Made by a program: the position numbers and the translations under genes
Shown here: positions 10,109 through 19,484 of the stretch, piece after piece
Position numbering within the stretch: the stretch's first letter is position 1
How the letters are laid out: every line of letters starts with the position of its first letter
Notes under the pieces: model-generated
Told to the model about the DNA's origin: nothing
Databases searched by the model: none
The model's input: the letters and a program-made list of their open reading frames with translations, nothing else
Assembly (NCBI GenBank): GCA_012270065.1
Contig: JAAXJB010000054.1
Location: 60,465-103,253 of the forward strand
Direction of reading: 5' to 3'
DNA from: Rubripirellula sp.
GTDB lineage: Bacteria > Planctomycetota > Planctomycetia > Pirellulales > Pirellulaceae
DNA: 42,789 nucleotides

Positions 10109-11281
10109 GTGCTTCTGATGTTTTCAAGACGCCGTCCCGAAGCTGGTGCCCGCCCGGGCACCCTTGTTCTCAGTCCAAACTCCCAGCCGGTGCAACTGCG
10201 CGTCACGCTGATTTATGGTGAACACCACAAGGTATTCAACTGCCGCTCGGTTGAAGAGCTTCCAAGCAGGCTGATCGAAGGCCAACTGATGTGGATCGAT
10301 GTCCGTGGTCAAGGGGATGGAACAATTCTGCAGCAGCTGGCATCACGTTTTCGTATCACCCCACTTGCGATGGAAGATCTGATCAATGCTCCCCAGCGTC
10401 CGAAGATGGAACTTTTCAACCATCAACAGCTACTGATCGCCCACAGCGTTCCAGCTCCGGGTCGTGACATGACGCCAAGTCAATTGGGCATCGTATTTGA
10501 CAAACAGGTAGTGTTGACGTTCCACGAAGACTGTGACCATGTTCTCGCGCCCATTCATCAAAGGCTTGAAAACCCACATGCCCGCCTTCGCAAGAAGGGC
10601 CCCGATTACCTGGTTTATGCGATTCTGGATGCCTGTGTTGATGGCTGCTACCCTGTCCTGGAAAGCCTCGGTGAGGGCATCGAACAGCTGGAAGACCAGG
10701 CGTTACGTGACCCCCGACCCGAATTGCTTGCCAAAATACATCACACCAAGAACATCCTTGTGCGTTTGAGAAGAAGCATCTGGCCTCAGCGCGAAATGGT
10801 TCTCTCTCTGCTCACCGTCGACAGTCCCTTCATCGATAAAAGTACCGAGGAGTACCTGAGGGATACCGCAGATCACTGCACGCAGTTGTCAGATGTCGTG
10901 GACATGTACCGCGAATCGACCAGTGGTCTGATCAACACCTACATGTCGGCCGTTGCTCACCGCAGCAACGAGATCATGAAGGTACTCACGCTTCTAACCA
11001 GTGTATTTGTGCCACCTACTTTCCTGGCAGGTGTTTACGGCATGAACTTCACCACCATGCCCGAGTTGTCACTCCAAGGTGCCTACCCGGCAGCTCTGAC
11101 CATGATGGGCCTGATGATCGCAGGCACTCTGTTTTATTTTTACCGACGCGGATGGTTAATGCGGGCACCGATTGAGAACCCAATTCAAACGCCTGAAACA
11201 GAATCCAACAAGCCACGACGCGCTGTACGCCGCGTCGTCGTCCCCTCGGCGACTAGCCACCCAAAACAAAACGCTGCTTGA
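10109..11281 (+). CDS. corA: CorA-like magnesium/cobalt transporter
   Basis: A 390-residue CorA-type divalent cation channel. The long N-terminal cytoplasmic domain and helical stalk are followed by two C-terminal membrane segments. The first ends in the diagnostic GMN selectivity motif (VYGMNFTTMPE, about residues 309-319). The second, TMMGLMIAGTLFYFYRRGWLM, is followed by a basic tail. The loop after GMN carries the Glu expected in CorA rather than the pattern of the efflux (ZntB-like) branch, but this is not decisive. The start is uncertain: GTG at 10109 gives the longest form and ATG at 10118 is nearly equivalent; neither has a strong Shine-Dalgarno. It is convergent with the MscS gene. 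Confidence 0.92.
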   Translation: MLLMFSRRRPEAGARPGTLVLSPNSQPVQLRVTLIYGEHHKVFNCRSVEELPSRLIEGQLMWIDVRGQGDGTILQQLASRFRITPLAMEDLINAPQRPKMELFNHQQLLIAHSVPAPGRDMTPSQLGIVFDKQVVLTFHEDCDHVLAPIHQRLENPHARLRKKGPDYLVYAILDACVDGCYPVLESLGEGIEQLEDQALRDPRPELLAKIHHTKNILVRLRRSIWPQREMVLSLLTVDSPFIDKSTEEYLRDTADHCTQLSDVVDMYRESTSGLINTYMSAVAHRSNEIMKVLTLLTSVFVPPTFLAGVYGMNFTTMPELSLQGAYPAALTMMGLMIAGTLFYFYRRGWLMRAPIENPIQTPETESNKPRRAVRRVVVPSATSHPKQNAA

Positions 11282-11287
11282 CCAACG

Positions 11288-11309
11288 TTGCAGCAAAGTC
11301 ATGCTGCAA
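11288..11309 (+). terminator. Possible terminator hairpin after corA
   Basis: A perfect 8-bp inverted repeat (ttgcagca / tgctgcaa) with a six-base loop lies seven bases after the corA stop, in the gap between convergent genes. No T-tract follows, so intrinsic termination is only possible; it may instead protect a 3' end. Confidence 0.4.
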
Positions 11310-11381
11310 TGCAGACCAGGAACCAAGCCGGCTTCTGGTTCGCAACTCAAGCCAGTGTGCGGAACCGTGATCGGCACCAAA

Positions 11382-13943
11382 TCAGCTGGCGCGTCGCAAG
11401 CGATGCACACCGCTGACGATTCTGGAATTGCCAGTGCTCTCGCTTTTGAGACCTTCCAGCTGACGACCTTGATCACCGGTCAAACGGACCTCCAAGGGAG
11501 AACTCATGTCCACATGGACATCCCGCTGCGGGAACGCAATCACAATGCCGGCTTTGCGAAAATCTTCATCAATCGCAGCACGCACACTGCTGCGCACCTT
11601 GGCACCATCCATGATCCTTTTCATCTGGACCCAAAAATGGACTTCAAACGCCAGCGAACTGTCACCAAAATCCTGAAATAAGACGATGGGTTCGGGAGAT
11701 TGAAGAACATTATCCTGTTCGCGAATCACCTGCTTGAGTCTGTGAATCACTTCATTGACAGGCGACCCGTAAGCAACTCCGACGCTCACGCTTGTTCGAA
11801 TTCGCGTATCTGACAGTGTCCAGTTGGTGACATTGTTCTCCAGAAACTTGCTATTGGGAACAAGAATCTCAAGATTGGAACCAGTTCTCACACGTGTGCT
11901 TCTGGCACCGATGTGCTCCACATTGGCGTCAATTCCATCAACGTTGACAAGGTCGCCAACACGAATGGGACGCTCAACAAGCAGAATCAAGCCACTGATG
12001 AAATTATTCAGCAGATTCTGACTTCCAAAGCCAAGCCCAATGGCTGCGGCACCCCCGAAGAAAGCAAAGAATGTCAGCGGAACATTGACCACATCGAGTG
12101 AAACAAAGAACAGTGCCACCAGCATGCAGTACAGCATCACCGAACGCAGCACGGACGCAGCGGCATGGCTGACCCCAAACCGGGGCAATACTTTGAAGGC
12201 GACCAGTGATGCCAAGGCACGACTCACCAGATAACCGAACAACAATAAAGACAAGCCAATCACAACTTTTTTAACGGTGATCGCCTTTCCATCACTCTCA
12301 GTGATCTCAAATTCCCAAGCCGCCTGCACCCAGCCCCATACCAACTCAACATTGTCTGCAAGGGAAAAGCCGGCCTGTTCCGCTCGAAGATCTTCGAGAA
12401 ACAAATCACACAAACGGCCCCCGGTGGTTGCCAACACCTGGATGCCACCATAGAAGCTGAGCACACTTTCGAGGTCTTTGATCTTTGCCCGTGTCTCGGC
12501 ATCAACTTGACCATTGTTGAGAATCAGAGCATCACCGTTCACTCCACTCACTGCCCCTGCTGAGCGTGAAAGCAGCGACAATGCTTCCCGTCTCTGACGG
12601 GTCCGCAATTTCAGTTTCTCATCAACCTGGGCAACCTGCTGACTCAGTTGCTCAGCATCCTCCAACCAGGTTTCGATCTCGCTGGCCGAAACTTCAAAGT
12701 TCGAAAGCTGGTATCTCCGTCGCCAACATTCCTTGAACAAACCGGTGTGGCTCACAAGGTCACGGAGCAACTGCGACTCTTCACGTACGATCTCGTAATT
12801 CGATTCACTGAACCCGCGACCGCTATCGCGCTGCATCATCAAGTCGTGCAACTGGGCATCCAACAGCGACAACTGTGTTCGCACCTGCTCTTCAAATTTC
12901 AAAAGAACGCTGAGACGCTCCTCAAGTTCTTCTTTGGTAAGCTTGAACCTGCTCGCTGGATCACTGACAAGAGCATCAAGCTGGCTGATTTCTGCCACCG
13001 CATCTTCAATTCGCAACTGCAACAGTTCAATGCGTTCGCGGTGCAGGTTCAAATTCGCCTTGATGACGCGTTCCTGCAAAGCTTGCAGAGAAACCAACTG
13101 CTGCCGCACGGTACGCTGATCGGCGGAACTACGATTCAATAATTCCGTGTTCTTGCGTCTTTCACGCTCAGCTTTCTCAAGGTCTTCGCCAAGGCTGGTG
13201 ACAAGCCGTTGCTCGGAAATCACTTCCAGCTTCAAGGCTTTCAGCGAACTGACCACCGCTACACGGTGCGCCCGCAACTCATCGACCTCAAGAAATGACC
13301 CGGGACTCTGATGCTTTGCCTGACCGCCTGCACTTTTCCCTGTGGTGTGCCTGACCCGGTCTTCGTGTGCCAATCGCCACTCCTCGGCGATGATCTCGAG
13401 CCCCCCCCAAAGTTCCAGTTCCTTCATCAACTGAGGACGCACAGCACGCTGGTTGGCTCGCGCTACCAGTAACTCATCCCGCAAGCTACGGATGCTATCC
13501 CTGCACTCCTTCTGAATACCTGCAAAATCCACTACCTGCATCGGCTTCGGGGCTTGAACCACGTCACTTCCAACGGCACCGGCCAGATTGGTGACGTCGG
13601 TTTGTGCGGATCCCGGCTTGGTGACGAAAAACACCAATCCAATGAAAAGAACAAACCATCGGCAGACGCCAGAAAAACCAGCCACGCTTGGGTGCAGATC
13701 AACAGGTGTGCTAACTCTCGTGGCTTGGTCAGTCTGGATTCGATGCCGTCTGTTTGTGCAGGTTTTGCCCGGCGTCTTTGACCATGCATAGGCCGGCGCA
13801 GTGACATCAACCATCGCAGCAGTTTCCATTGCTGGTTTCATGGCAGTTTTCCAATCCCTGGAATGGACGTGATTCCGGCGAGTTGACTCGAAAAGCCTGA
13901 GAATCTCTCGCCTGGAGAATTGAATCAAAAAAGATAACCTCAT
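11382..13943 (-). CDS. MscS-family mechanosensitive channel with long periplasmic coiled-coil domain
   Basis: Up to 853 residues. The C-terminal third is an MscS channel: several membrane spans, then the pore helix and beta domain (FFGGAAAIGLGFGSQNLL, LVERPIRVGDLV, then the conserved ILVPNSKFLENNVTNW). The first ~500 residues are an exported helical region, rich in Glu/Arg/Leu heptads, after a hydrophobic signal (WFVLFIGLVFFV then GSAQT). This resembles the large MscK/MscM-type channels with extended periplasmic parts, which release osmolytes on hypo-osmotic shock. The start is uncertain: ATG at 13943 has AAGGGAGG only one base away, too close to be ideal. ATG at 13841 or a later start would place the signal peptide nearer the N-terminus. 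The C-terminal tail is short. Confidence 0.9.
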   Translation of the reverse strand: MRLSFLIQFSRREILRLFESTRRNHVHSRDWKTAMKPAMETAAMVDVTAPAYAWSKTPGKTCTNRRHRIQTDQATRVSTPVDLHPSVAGFSGVCRWFVLFIGLVFFVTKPGSAQTDVTNLAGAVGSDVVQAPKPMQVVDFAGIQKECRDSIRSLRDELLVARANQRAVRPQLMKELELWGGLEIIAEEWRLAHEDRVRHTTGKSAGGQAKHQSPGSFLEVDELRAHRVAVVSSLKALKLEVISEQRLVTSLGEDLEKAERERRKNTELLNRSSADQRTVRQQLVSLQALQERVIKANLNLHRERIELLQLRIEDAVAEISQLDALVSDPASRFKLTKEELEERLSVLLKFEEQVRTQLSLLDAQLHDLMMQRDSGRGFSESNYEIVREESQLLRDLVSHTGLFKECWRRRYQLSNFEVSASEIETWLEDAEQLSQQVAQVDEKLKLRTRQRREALSLLSRSAGAVSGVNGDALILNNGQVDAETRAKIKDLESVLSFYGGIQVLATTGGRLCDLFLEDLRAEQAGFSLADNVELVWGWVQAAWEFEITESDGKAITVKKVVIGLSLLLFGYLVSRALASLVAFKVLPRFGVSHAAASVLRSVMLYCMLVALFFVSLDVVNVPLTFFAFFGGAAAIGLGFGSQNLLNNFISGLILLVERPIRVGDLVNVDGIDANVEHIGARSTRVRTGSNLEILVPNSKFLENNVTNWTLSDTRIRTSVSVGVAYGSPVNEVIHRLKQVIREQDNVLQSPEPIVLFQDFGDSSLAFEVHFWVQMKRIMDGAKVRSSVRAAIDEDFRKAGIVIAFPQRDVHVDMSSPLEVRLTGDQGRQLEGLKSESTGNSRIVSGVHRLRRAS

Positions 13944-14677
13944 GCCTCCCTTTCCAATTCAAACCATATTCGACCCGAATCGATAATTCTTGAAAAGAGA
14001 GATTCTGTTAGCGAGAGCAACGTCCACGGAGAGGATCGCCAAAAGCTAGCAAACAGACGTCGTTCGTCTGATCTTCCATGACGCGACTTTTCCCGTTTGT
14101 GACTGCGAAAGGGTCGGCGTCAAATACAGATATTCTGGCGTTGGGAGCAGGCGTTGCGTTGTTTTTCGGTGCCATCCAAACGAGTCGCCACTGGTTGCTT
14201 TTGCGACAATCCCAAATCGTGATCCCAGTACCTCAAACCAGTAAGAACCAATCAGTACCAACTGACGATCACGTTCACCCTGCACCGAAAACAAGTCGAC
14301 CTGAACTGAACAAGCATACGCGTTCGTTGCCCACCTTCCTGGCTGGAACCGTACCGAAGCCTACATGGCCATGCCGCCTCATTCGAAATCAACTGACCAA
14401 CATGAGACAGGTCAACGCGACACGATCACTCAACTGCTTCCTCCCTTCATGATTGAAAGCCACTGAATTTTTTGAAGACACCAACAACAGTTCTTGATTA
14501 ACTGAGTGACCGAGTGAGTTAACGCAACGGAAGAATGTCTCAGGTAGTTCAGCAAACGCAGCCGCAACTGACGAAGCCTTGCGTGGCCCTCGCAATCGGA
14601 ACAATCGGCACGTCCGTTAATTTTTGCCGTGATGATTCCCCTTTCAGGCCCAAACGGCAGTTCAAACCTTAGAGACG

Positions 14678-14862
14678 GACCAGATTGGTCGATGCAACCC
14701 TTACCGGCGGGGGTCGACCAATGTGGGAGGCCCGCGCTCGACTGAGCGGGTCGTGGCAAGACTGGTTGTGGTGTGGGATTGCAACTGGTTCGGCAACGGC
14801 TTTCTCTCGCGGGTTGATGAATAGACGGCGGGGAAATGCGGGCGTATTTCCCCGCCGTTTTT
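14678..14862 (+). ncRNA. Candidate structured non-coding RNA
   Basis: About 185 bases on the plus strand form consecutive predicted hairpins and end in an intrinsic terminator. The first is a perfect 9-bp stem (attggtcga / tcgaccaat, about 14683-14721), whose loop itself contains complementary C-rich and G-rich runs. The second is a bulged CCC-GC-GCTC / GAGC-GGG stem with a GACT loop. Further TTGC/GCAA complementarity follows. No reading frame with a ribosome-binding site spans it. It lacks the hallmark cores of SRP RNA, RNase P RNA and tmRNA. Its 5' end and promoter were not located. It could alternatively be a long structured 3' or 5' UTR. This is inference from pairing only. Confidence 0.4.
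14826..14862 (+). terminator. Strong intrinsic terminator
   Basis: A perfect 12-bp stem (cggcggggaaat / atttccccgccg, 14826-14837 and 14846-14857) with an 8-base loop is followed directly by TTTTT. No protein-coding gene on the plus strand ends just upstream, which is why a terminated RNA is proposed. Confidence 0.85.
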
Positions 14863-15005
14863 CAATTTCATGAAACGACCGCTTTAACTTGCCGATTCCT
14901 TCTGCCATGATGCGAAAACCGTGGCAGGAAGACGGGAGTCGAACGATGACGGGAGGATCCGATCGCCTGTTGCAAACTCCCGGATCAGTCGCACGTTGAC
15001 GCAGC

Positions 15006-16019
15006 GTGCTCCGTCTTGCTGGAAAGTTCTGCCCGAACCCTTCCTGTTCATCCTGTTTGCATTGCGACGCTGTTGGTTTGAATATTCGCCCGTTTCGAAA
15101 CGTCGATTTGCCTGCCCTGGTTCGAATCTGGGTCGAACACTGGTCGGCGGCGGGCCCACCACCCTATGTGAATCAACCCAAATTTGAACAAGCCGTGCTG
15201 GCGCGCACCTTTTTTGATCCAGAAACGCTGCTTGTCGCCGAAACCGATAATGAACTTGTCGGTTGGTGCCATTTCTCCGGTGCTGTGAAGAATTCACTTC
15301 ATCAGGAGGACGACGTGACGTTGGTGCACGCTTTGTGCCTGTCAAGCAGCAGCAATGACGCCGTGGCATTGGGCCTTCTTGCTGCGATTGAGAAATCCTC
15401 GAAATCAACTTCACACCTTCGAGTTGGTGTGGTGCGTGATGACCAACGCGGCTACGCAGGCGTGGAACCGATTGGATTTGGCATCGGCATTCCCGTTTCG
15501 GATTACCGCAGCAGTTCTTTTTTACAGCAAGCTGGTTACGCTCCCGGGATGACACACTTACGGATGGTTGCGACAGTACCGGGTTACCGACCGCCCGTGA
15601 ATCGAAGCGCGTTGCAATTCCGCCGCAGCACGCAAATTGCCTGGACACCAACTTTGCCAACGGATCATCGATTGGCAGCAAGCCTCGGTCATCTCGACAT
15701 CGAATCGGCTGAGTTGCTGGAACGTGGCGGATCTTCGCTGTCAGCTGTATCGATCTGGTTCAGTGACCCCGAAGCCGAGGTGATGTCGCCGTCAACAGCG
15801 ATCCTTGATTTGCAGCGTCAACACGAAAATGGCAGCCTCATTCCTGCTGACAGTTATCTGATCGGCGCCTTGGTACATTCCCTGAACCAGCGGAACATCC
15901 AGACCGTAGAAACCGCCATCGACAGTGATCGAACGGAACTCATCGACCAACTGCAAACGCTGCAGTTCCGTGTCGTTGACGAGGGCACCTGCTGGACCAA
16001 GACAAGTCAATCGGCTTGA
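15006..16019 (+). CDS. GNAT family N-acetyltransferase (two-domain)
   Basis: A 337-residue protein. After about 26 poorly conserved residues the GNAT fold begins at NIRPFRNVDLPALVRIWVEHW, followed by LLVAETDNELVGWCHF. The stretch GYAGVEPIGFGIGIPVSDY plus FLQQAGY occupies the place of acetyl-CoA binding motif A/B. The second half looks like a degenerate second GNAT repeat, as in mycothiol-synthase-like or tandem GNAT proteins. Acceptor unknown. The GTG at 15006 gives the longest form; the TTG at 15078, just before NIRPF, fits the family boundary better, but neither has a clear Shine-Dalgarno. The opposite strand also has a long open frame here (14884-15681), which is judged a shadow. Confidence 0.75.
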   Translation: MLRLAGKFCPNPSCSSCLHCDAVGLNIRPFRNVDLPALVRIWVEHWSAAGPPPYVNQPKFEQAVLARTFFDPETLLVAETDNELVGWCHFSGAVKNSLHQEDDVTLVHALCLSSSSNDAVALGLLAAIEKSSKSTSHLRVGVVRDDQRGYAGVEPIGFGIGIPVSDYRSSSFLQQAGYAPGMTHLRMVATVPGYRPPVNRSALQFRRSTQIAWTPTLPTDHRLAASLGHLDIESAELLERGGSSLSAVSIWFSDPEAEVMSPSTAILDLQRQHENGSLIPADSYLIGALVHSLNQRNIQTVETAIDSDRTELIDQLQTLQFRVVDEGTCWTKTSQSA

Positions 16020-16362
16020 GTCCGATCTCCGGCTCCGCTTGGGCAAATCCTATTTCGCAGCGATTTCCCGGCAATTTTCGCAGCGGTGTTTTCATAGATC
16101 CTCGGTCGCGTGAACGACGTTGAGTGCCACTTGGCAGTTGACAATCGGCCAATCCACGGAGACAGCATATTGATCGGGGTCTCGGATTAAGCTCAGGATG
16201 GCACCACCAACTTACGAAGCCACGTGACGTCTGAATCTGCCGCTGGTGGCTGGAACGAGGCCAAATCTGTCGACGCGTGATTTACCGATTTAACCAGCAG
16301 ACCAACGTGGTACACTGTCGCCACCGAAGTTTTTCGCAACAGCCCTTCAGAGGATGACACAC
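16020..16362. other. Intergenic region upstream of the M3 peptidase
   Basis: About 340 bases between two plus-strand genes. A short direct repeat (tttcgcagcg, near 16053 and 16076) is present. No gene, terminator with T-tract or clear promoter was recognised. Confidence 0.4.
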
Positions 16363-18516
16363 GTGACCCGTTGCCTCATTTCAGCACTGTCTTTTGCAGT
16401 CGCGATCGCTTTCTTGTCCGTACTCTCTCACGCCCAGGCTCCCGGAGCTGCAAAAAAGATGGAATTTGACTCGCCCTTACTGAAACCATGGACCGGGCCG
16501 TACGGAGGAGTTCCGCCATGGAACCTTGTTCGTTCGGAAGATTTCATCCCGGCGTTTGATGCCGCCATCAAGGCTTCCAATGCAGATATCAAGGCCATCA
16601 CAGACGACCCAGAGCCGGCTGATTTTGATAATACGATTGTTGCGATGGAACGTGCTGGGCGCATGCTCAACCGACTCAACGCGATCTTTTTTGTCTATGC
16701 CTCGAATCTCAATGTCGGGCCAATCCCAGACATCGAGAAAGTTGTCGTTCCAAAACTCTCCGAACACGAAGACAGCATTTACCAGAACCAGAAGCTGTTT
16801 GACCGCATTTCTGCTGTCTACAACAGCGCGGCCATGAAAGATGGCACACTGGATCTCGCCCAGCGCCGTCTGGTCGATGACACCTACAAAACGTTTTTGC
16901 GAAAAGGTGCCAAACTCAACAGCGCCGACAAAGCCAAGCTTTCACAAATGAACACACGCCTGGCTCGACTATTCACAGATTTCAGCCAGAACGTTCTGGC
17001 CGATGAGAAAGGTTATGTCACCTGGATTCAGGACAAATCCGAACTGGGCGGATTACCCGATAGCGTGATTACCGCCATGGCAAACGCAGCAAAAGAACGC
17101 GGTAACAAGAATGGCGATTGGGCCATCACCAACACAAGGTCATCGATGGATCCATTCCTGACCTATTCCAGCAATCGCCCCCTGCGTGAGAAAGTGTGGC
17201 GAAACTACTACAGTCGCGGCGACAACGGCGACAAATACGACAACAACAAAATCATTTCCGAAATCCTCAAACTCCGTGCCGCCCGCGCCAAACTGCTCGG
17301 GTATGAAACGCATGCTCATTGGCGCATGGAACCCACCATGGCCAAAAATCCACAAGCCGCAATGGATTTGATGATGAAGGTTTGGCCCAAGGCTCTGGCC
17401 AGAGTCAAAGAAGAAGTCGCTGACATGCAGGCGATTGCTGACGAAGAGGGCACTAAAATCAAAATTGAACCGTGGGACTACCGCTATTACGCCGAGAAAG
17501 TACGCAAGGCCAAGTACGATCTTGATTTCAACCAGGTCAAACCTTACCTGCAACTGGAAAAACTGCGTGATGCAATGATGTGGGCAGCCACACAGTTGTA
17601 TGGTCTGCATTTCCAACAGGTCAGTGGTGTTCCAGTTTTCCATCCTGATGTTACCGTCTGGGAGGTCACCGATAACGATGGGAAACACGTCGGACTGTGG
17701 TATCTCGACCCATATGCCCGGGAAGGAAAACGCAGCGGTGCCTGGATGACTGATTACCGCGCCCAGGAAAACATGGGTGAGCCGATCACCACGATTGTTT
17801 CCAACAACTCCAACTTCATCAAAGGTGCCAAAGGCGAACCCGTCCTGATTTCATGGGATGACGCAGTGACCCTGTTCCATGAATTCGGTCATGCTTTGCA
17901 CGGCCTGCTATCAAAGGTCAAATATCCTTCACAGTCAGGGACATCTGTGGCGCGTGACTATGTTGAGTTTCCATCCCAGATCAACGAACACTGGCTTGAA
18001 ACTCCCGAGATCCTGAATCAGTTTGCCGTTCACTACCAGACAGGTGAAGCAATTCCACAGGAACTTCTCGACAAGATCAAGAAGGCTGCAACATTCAACC
18101 AGGGCTTTGACACGGTGGAGTATCTGGCAAGCGCGCTGATCGACATGAAGCTTCATCTGGCAGGATCCGATGACATTGACCCTGATGCATTTGAACGCGA
18201 CACCCTGGCCGACATGGGCATGCCAAGTGAATTGCCCATGCGGCATCGCACCCCACATTTCATGCACATTTTCAGCAGCGACAGTTACTCGGCCGGTTAC
18301 TACAGCTATCTGTGGGCAGACGCTTTGACTGCCGATGCTGCGGAGCGGTTTGTCGAAGCGGGCAGCTTCTACGACAAGGATGTCGCCAAAAGTCTGCATG
18401 ACAACGTGATGAGCATCGGTGACACCATTGATCCGGCCGAGGGATTCCGCCGGTTCCGCGGCCGCGATGTCGACACCAGTGCGTTATTGCGAAAGCGTGG
18501 ATTCCCAGTCGACTGA
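16363..18516 (+). CDS. Exported M3 family metallopeptidase (peptidyl-dipeptidase Dcp-like)
   Basis: About 717 residues with an N-terminal signal peptide (LISALSFAVAIAFLSVLSHAQA). This is a thimet-oligopeptidase/Dcp-type zinc peptidase. The zinc site is HEFGHALHG (about H506-E507-H510) with the downstream Glu expected in the M3 fold; the C-terminal FSSDSYSAGYYSYLWADAL block is the conserved substrate-binding Tyr/Gly-rich segment. Probable role is breaking down oligopeptides in the periplasm. GTG at 16363 is preferred as start: AGAGG lies nine bases upstream, whereas the ATG at 16354 abuts the same AGAGG with no spacer. Length is normal for the family. Transcribed alone. Confidence 0.93.
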   Translation: MTRCLISALSFAVAIAFLSVLSHAQAPGAAKKMEFDSPLLKPWTGPYGGVPPWNLVRSEDFIPAFDAAIKASNADIKAITDDPEPADFDNTIVAMERAGRMLNRLNAIFFVYASNLNVGPIPDIEKVVVPKLSEHEDSIYQNQKLFDRISAVYNSAAMKDGTLDLAQRRLVDDTYKTFLRKGAKLNSADKAKLSQMNTRLARLFTDFSQNVLADEKGYVTWIQDKSELGGLPDSVITAMANAAKERGNKNGDWAITNTRSSMDPFLTYSSNRPLREKVWRNYYSRGDNGDKYDNNKIISEILKLRAARAKLLGYETHAHWRMEPTMAKNPQAAMDLMMKVWPKALARVKEEVADMQAIADEEGTKIKIEPWDYRYYAEKVRKAKYDLDFNQVKPYLQLEKLRDAMMWAATQLYGLHFQQVSGVPVFHPDVTVWEVTDNDGKHVGLWYLDPYAREGKRSGAWMTDYRAQENMGEPITTIVSNNSNFIKGAKGEPVLISWDDAVTLFHEFGHALHGLLSKVKYPSQSGTSVARDYVEFPSQINEHWLETPEILNQFAVHYQTGEAIPQELLDKIKKAATFNQGFDTVEYLASALIDMKLHLAGSDDIDPDAFERDTLADMGMPSELPMRHRTPHFMHIFSSDSYSAGYYSYLWADALTADAAERFVEAGSFYDKDVAKSLHDNVMSIGDTIDPAEGFRRFRGRDVDTSALLRKRGFPVD

Positions 18517-18789
18517 GTCGGCTTGGTTCGTCGGCGATAATGGTAAGGCCGGAAATAGAACCCATACAGGCAACATCCCGCAACCCCACAACAGACGGGC
18601 GTGCGGGAACTTCCCGTATGCAATGGTATCGTCTACAGCGGTATCACCTTACAGCGGTATCTTCGCGCAGCCCAATAACTCCATGCCATTGCCAACCAAA
18701 GCAAGGTTCGCGTACAGAAAGTCGCTGCCAGTAAAATGTTCAAAGCAACGGGAAATCCCTGCTACATCATTCACACTGGAGGTGAAAGC

Positions 18790-19140
18790 ATGTACCACGA
18801 TGATGGCCACCAGCTCTACTTGCCACAGGATGTCAGGCTGTGCAGCGTTTGCCGCAACTGGGTTGAACTAAGCGAATTCCGCAAACGCACAGGCGGCGGC
18901 ATCGCTCCTGAGTGCCGTGAATGCCACAACTCCATACGGGCAGCCCAACGCAGAAGACAACGCGCTCGCAGGAGAACGAAAGACCTTCAGCAGGCCGTTG
19001 CTGACATCAATGTCGCTCTGCCCATCCACCAGACCTCCATGCGGCCGCTACAGCCATCCTGGGCGTCTGTGGTGGCCTCCGTGGCTTCGCTAGCCACTAT
19101 GCGGCACAGTTCAATGCCGCCGCGCCCGGTTCCCAAATGA
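18790..19140 (+). CDS. Small zinc-ribbon protein, probably frameshifted
   Basis: A 116-codon frame. GGAGG lies seven bases before the ATG, an unusually good ribosome-binding site for this window. Residues 18-45 hold two CxxC knuckles (C18/C21 and C42/C45) separated by ELSEFRKRTGGGIAPE, a zinc-ribbon pattern common in phage-derived and HNH-associated small proteins, followed by a very basic helix (RAAQRRRQRARRR). Beyond about residue 82 the sequence becomes Ser/Pro-rich and unlike a folded domain. At the same point the -1 frame opens into a much more protein-like sequence running to 19268. The natural reading is one gene with a 1-base deletion (or a sequencing error). Function unknown; nucleic-acid binding is plausible. 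Confidence 0.6.
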   Translation: MYHDDGHQLYLPQDVRLCSVCRNWVELSEFRKRTGGGIAPECRECHNSIRAAQRRRQRARRRTKDLQQAVADINVALPIHQTSMRPLQPSWASVVASVASLATMRHSSMPPRPVPK

Positions 19141-19268
19141 GAACCAGTATGCTGCTTGCAGGCGTCCGCCTGGTTCTCCAGTGCGCCAAGGAACTCGATG
19201 CATCAGCGGTAAAGCCTGAAGACATGTCGGATGAAGAGCTTACTGCCTACAGAGTGGAACCCCGTTAA
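19005..19268 (+). pseudogene. Displaced C-terminal part of the zinc-ribbon gene (-1 frame)
   Basis: This frame is open from just after a TGA at 19002-19004 to the TAA at 19266-19268. It reads as a plausible alpha-helical domain from about 19035 (LHAAATAILGVCGGLRGF onward), ending in an acidic tail with KPEDMSDEEL. It has no start codon of its own before 19137. The ATG at 19137 overlaps the TGA of the preceding frame (ATGA), so a 43-residue coupled peptide is the alternative reading. Either way the protein-like sequence begins well upstream of that ATG, which favours a frameshifted single gene. Confidence 0.5.
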
Positions 19269-19406
19269 CCATCTCGCGTTTAGTCCCTGATTCCAGAGGT
19301 TTACAGCGATTTTAGCTGGGTAAGTGGTCATTTCCTTGCACTGTGAGCAAGGCCTGCTGGTGTTCCCACGTTCGCTTTCGCCCCCCGTAATACCTCCCCG
19401 ATATCG

Positions 19407-19436
19407 GTGACAGCGTCGCGGTATGGCTGTTATTAT
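19407..19436 (+). promoter_or_regulatory. Predicted promoter of kinase 1 (conserved with kinase 2)
   Basis: A -35 element gTGACA (19407-19412), an 18-base spacer and a -10 element TATTAT (19431-19436) lie about 48 bases before the ATG at 19485. Each hexamer is one mismatch from the sigma-70 consensus. The same arrangement with the same spacer is retained upstream of the paralog at 23313-23342, within about 110 bases of otherwise partly diverged leader. Confidence 0.55.
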
Positions 19437-19484
19437 GGGCCGCGTGACCTTTGAAGCTCTGTACTCTCTTTCCCCTGCCTCCCC

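Larger units (their letters stand above)
13944..15005. other. About 1 kb without a convincing gene
   Basis: This gap lies between the divergent MscS and GNAT genes. Frames of 70-125 codons exist on both strands (for example 14078-14452 on plus), but none has a ribosome-binding site, recognisable domain or plausible composition. A 6-bp inverted repeat (ttaact / agttaa) flanks two gagtg copies at about 14500-14522. The right part, from about 14678, is highly structured and ends in a strong terminator, listed separately as a candidate RNA. Confidence 0.55.

Noticed and set aside
12648-13142. 164-codon plus-strand frame inside the MscS gene
   Set aside because: Antisense shadow of the coiled-coil region, which tends to keep opposite frames open.
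14078-14452. 124-codon plus-strand frame with a short hydrophobic stretch
   Set aside because: No ribosome-binding site, low-complexity Thr/Pro/Arg tail and no recognisable family; probably chance.
14884-15681. 265-codon open frame on the minus strand
   Set aside because: Entirely antisense to the GNAT gene, with Arg/Pro/His-rich shadow composition and no domain.
19137-19268. 43-residue coupled gene starting at an ATGA overlap
   Set aside because: Protein-like sequence extends upstream of this ATG in the same frame, so a frameshifted single gene explains it better.
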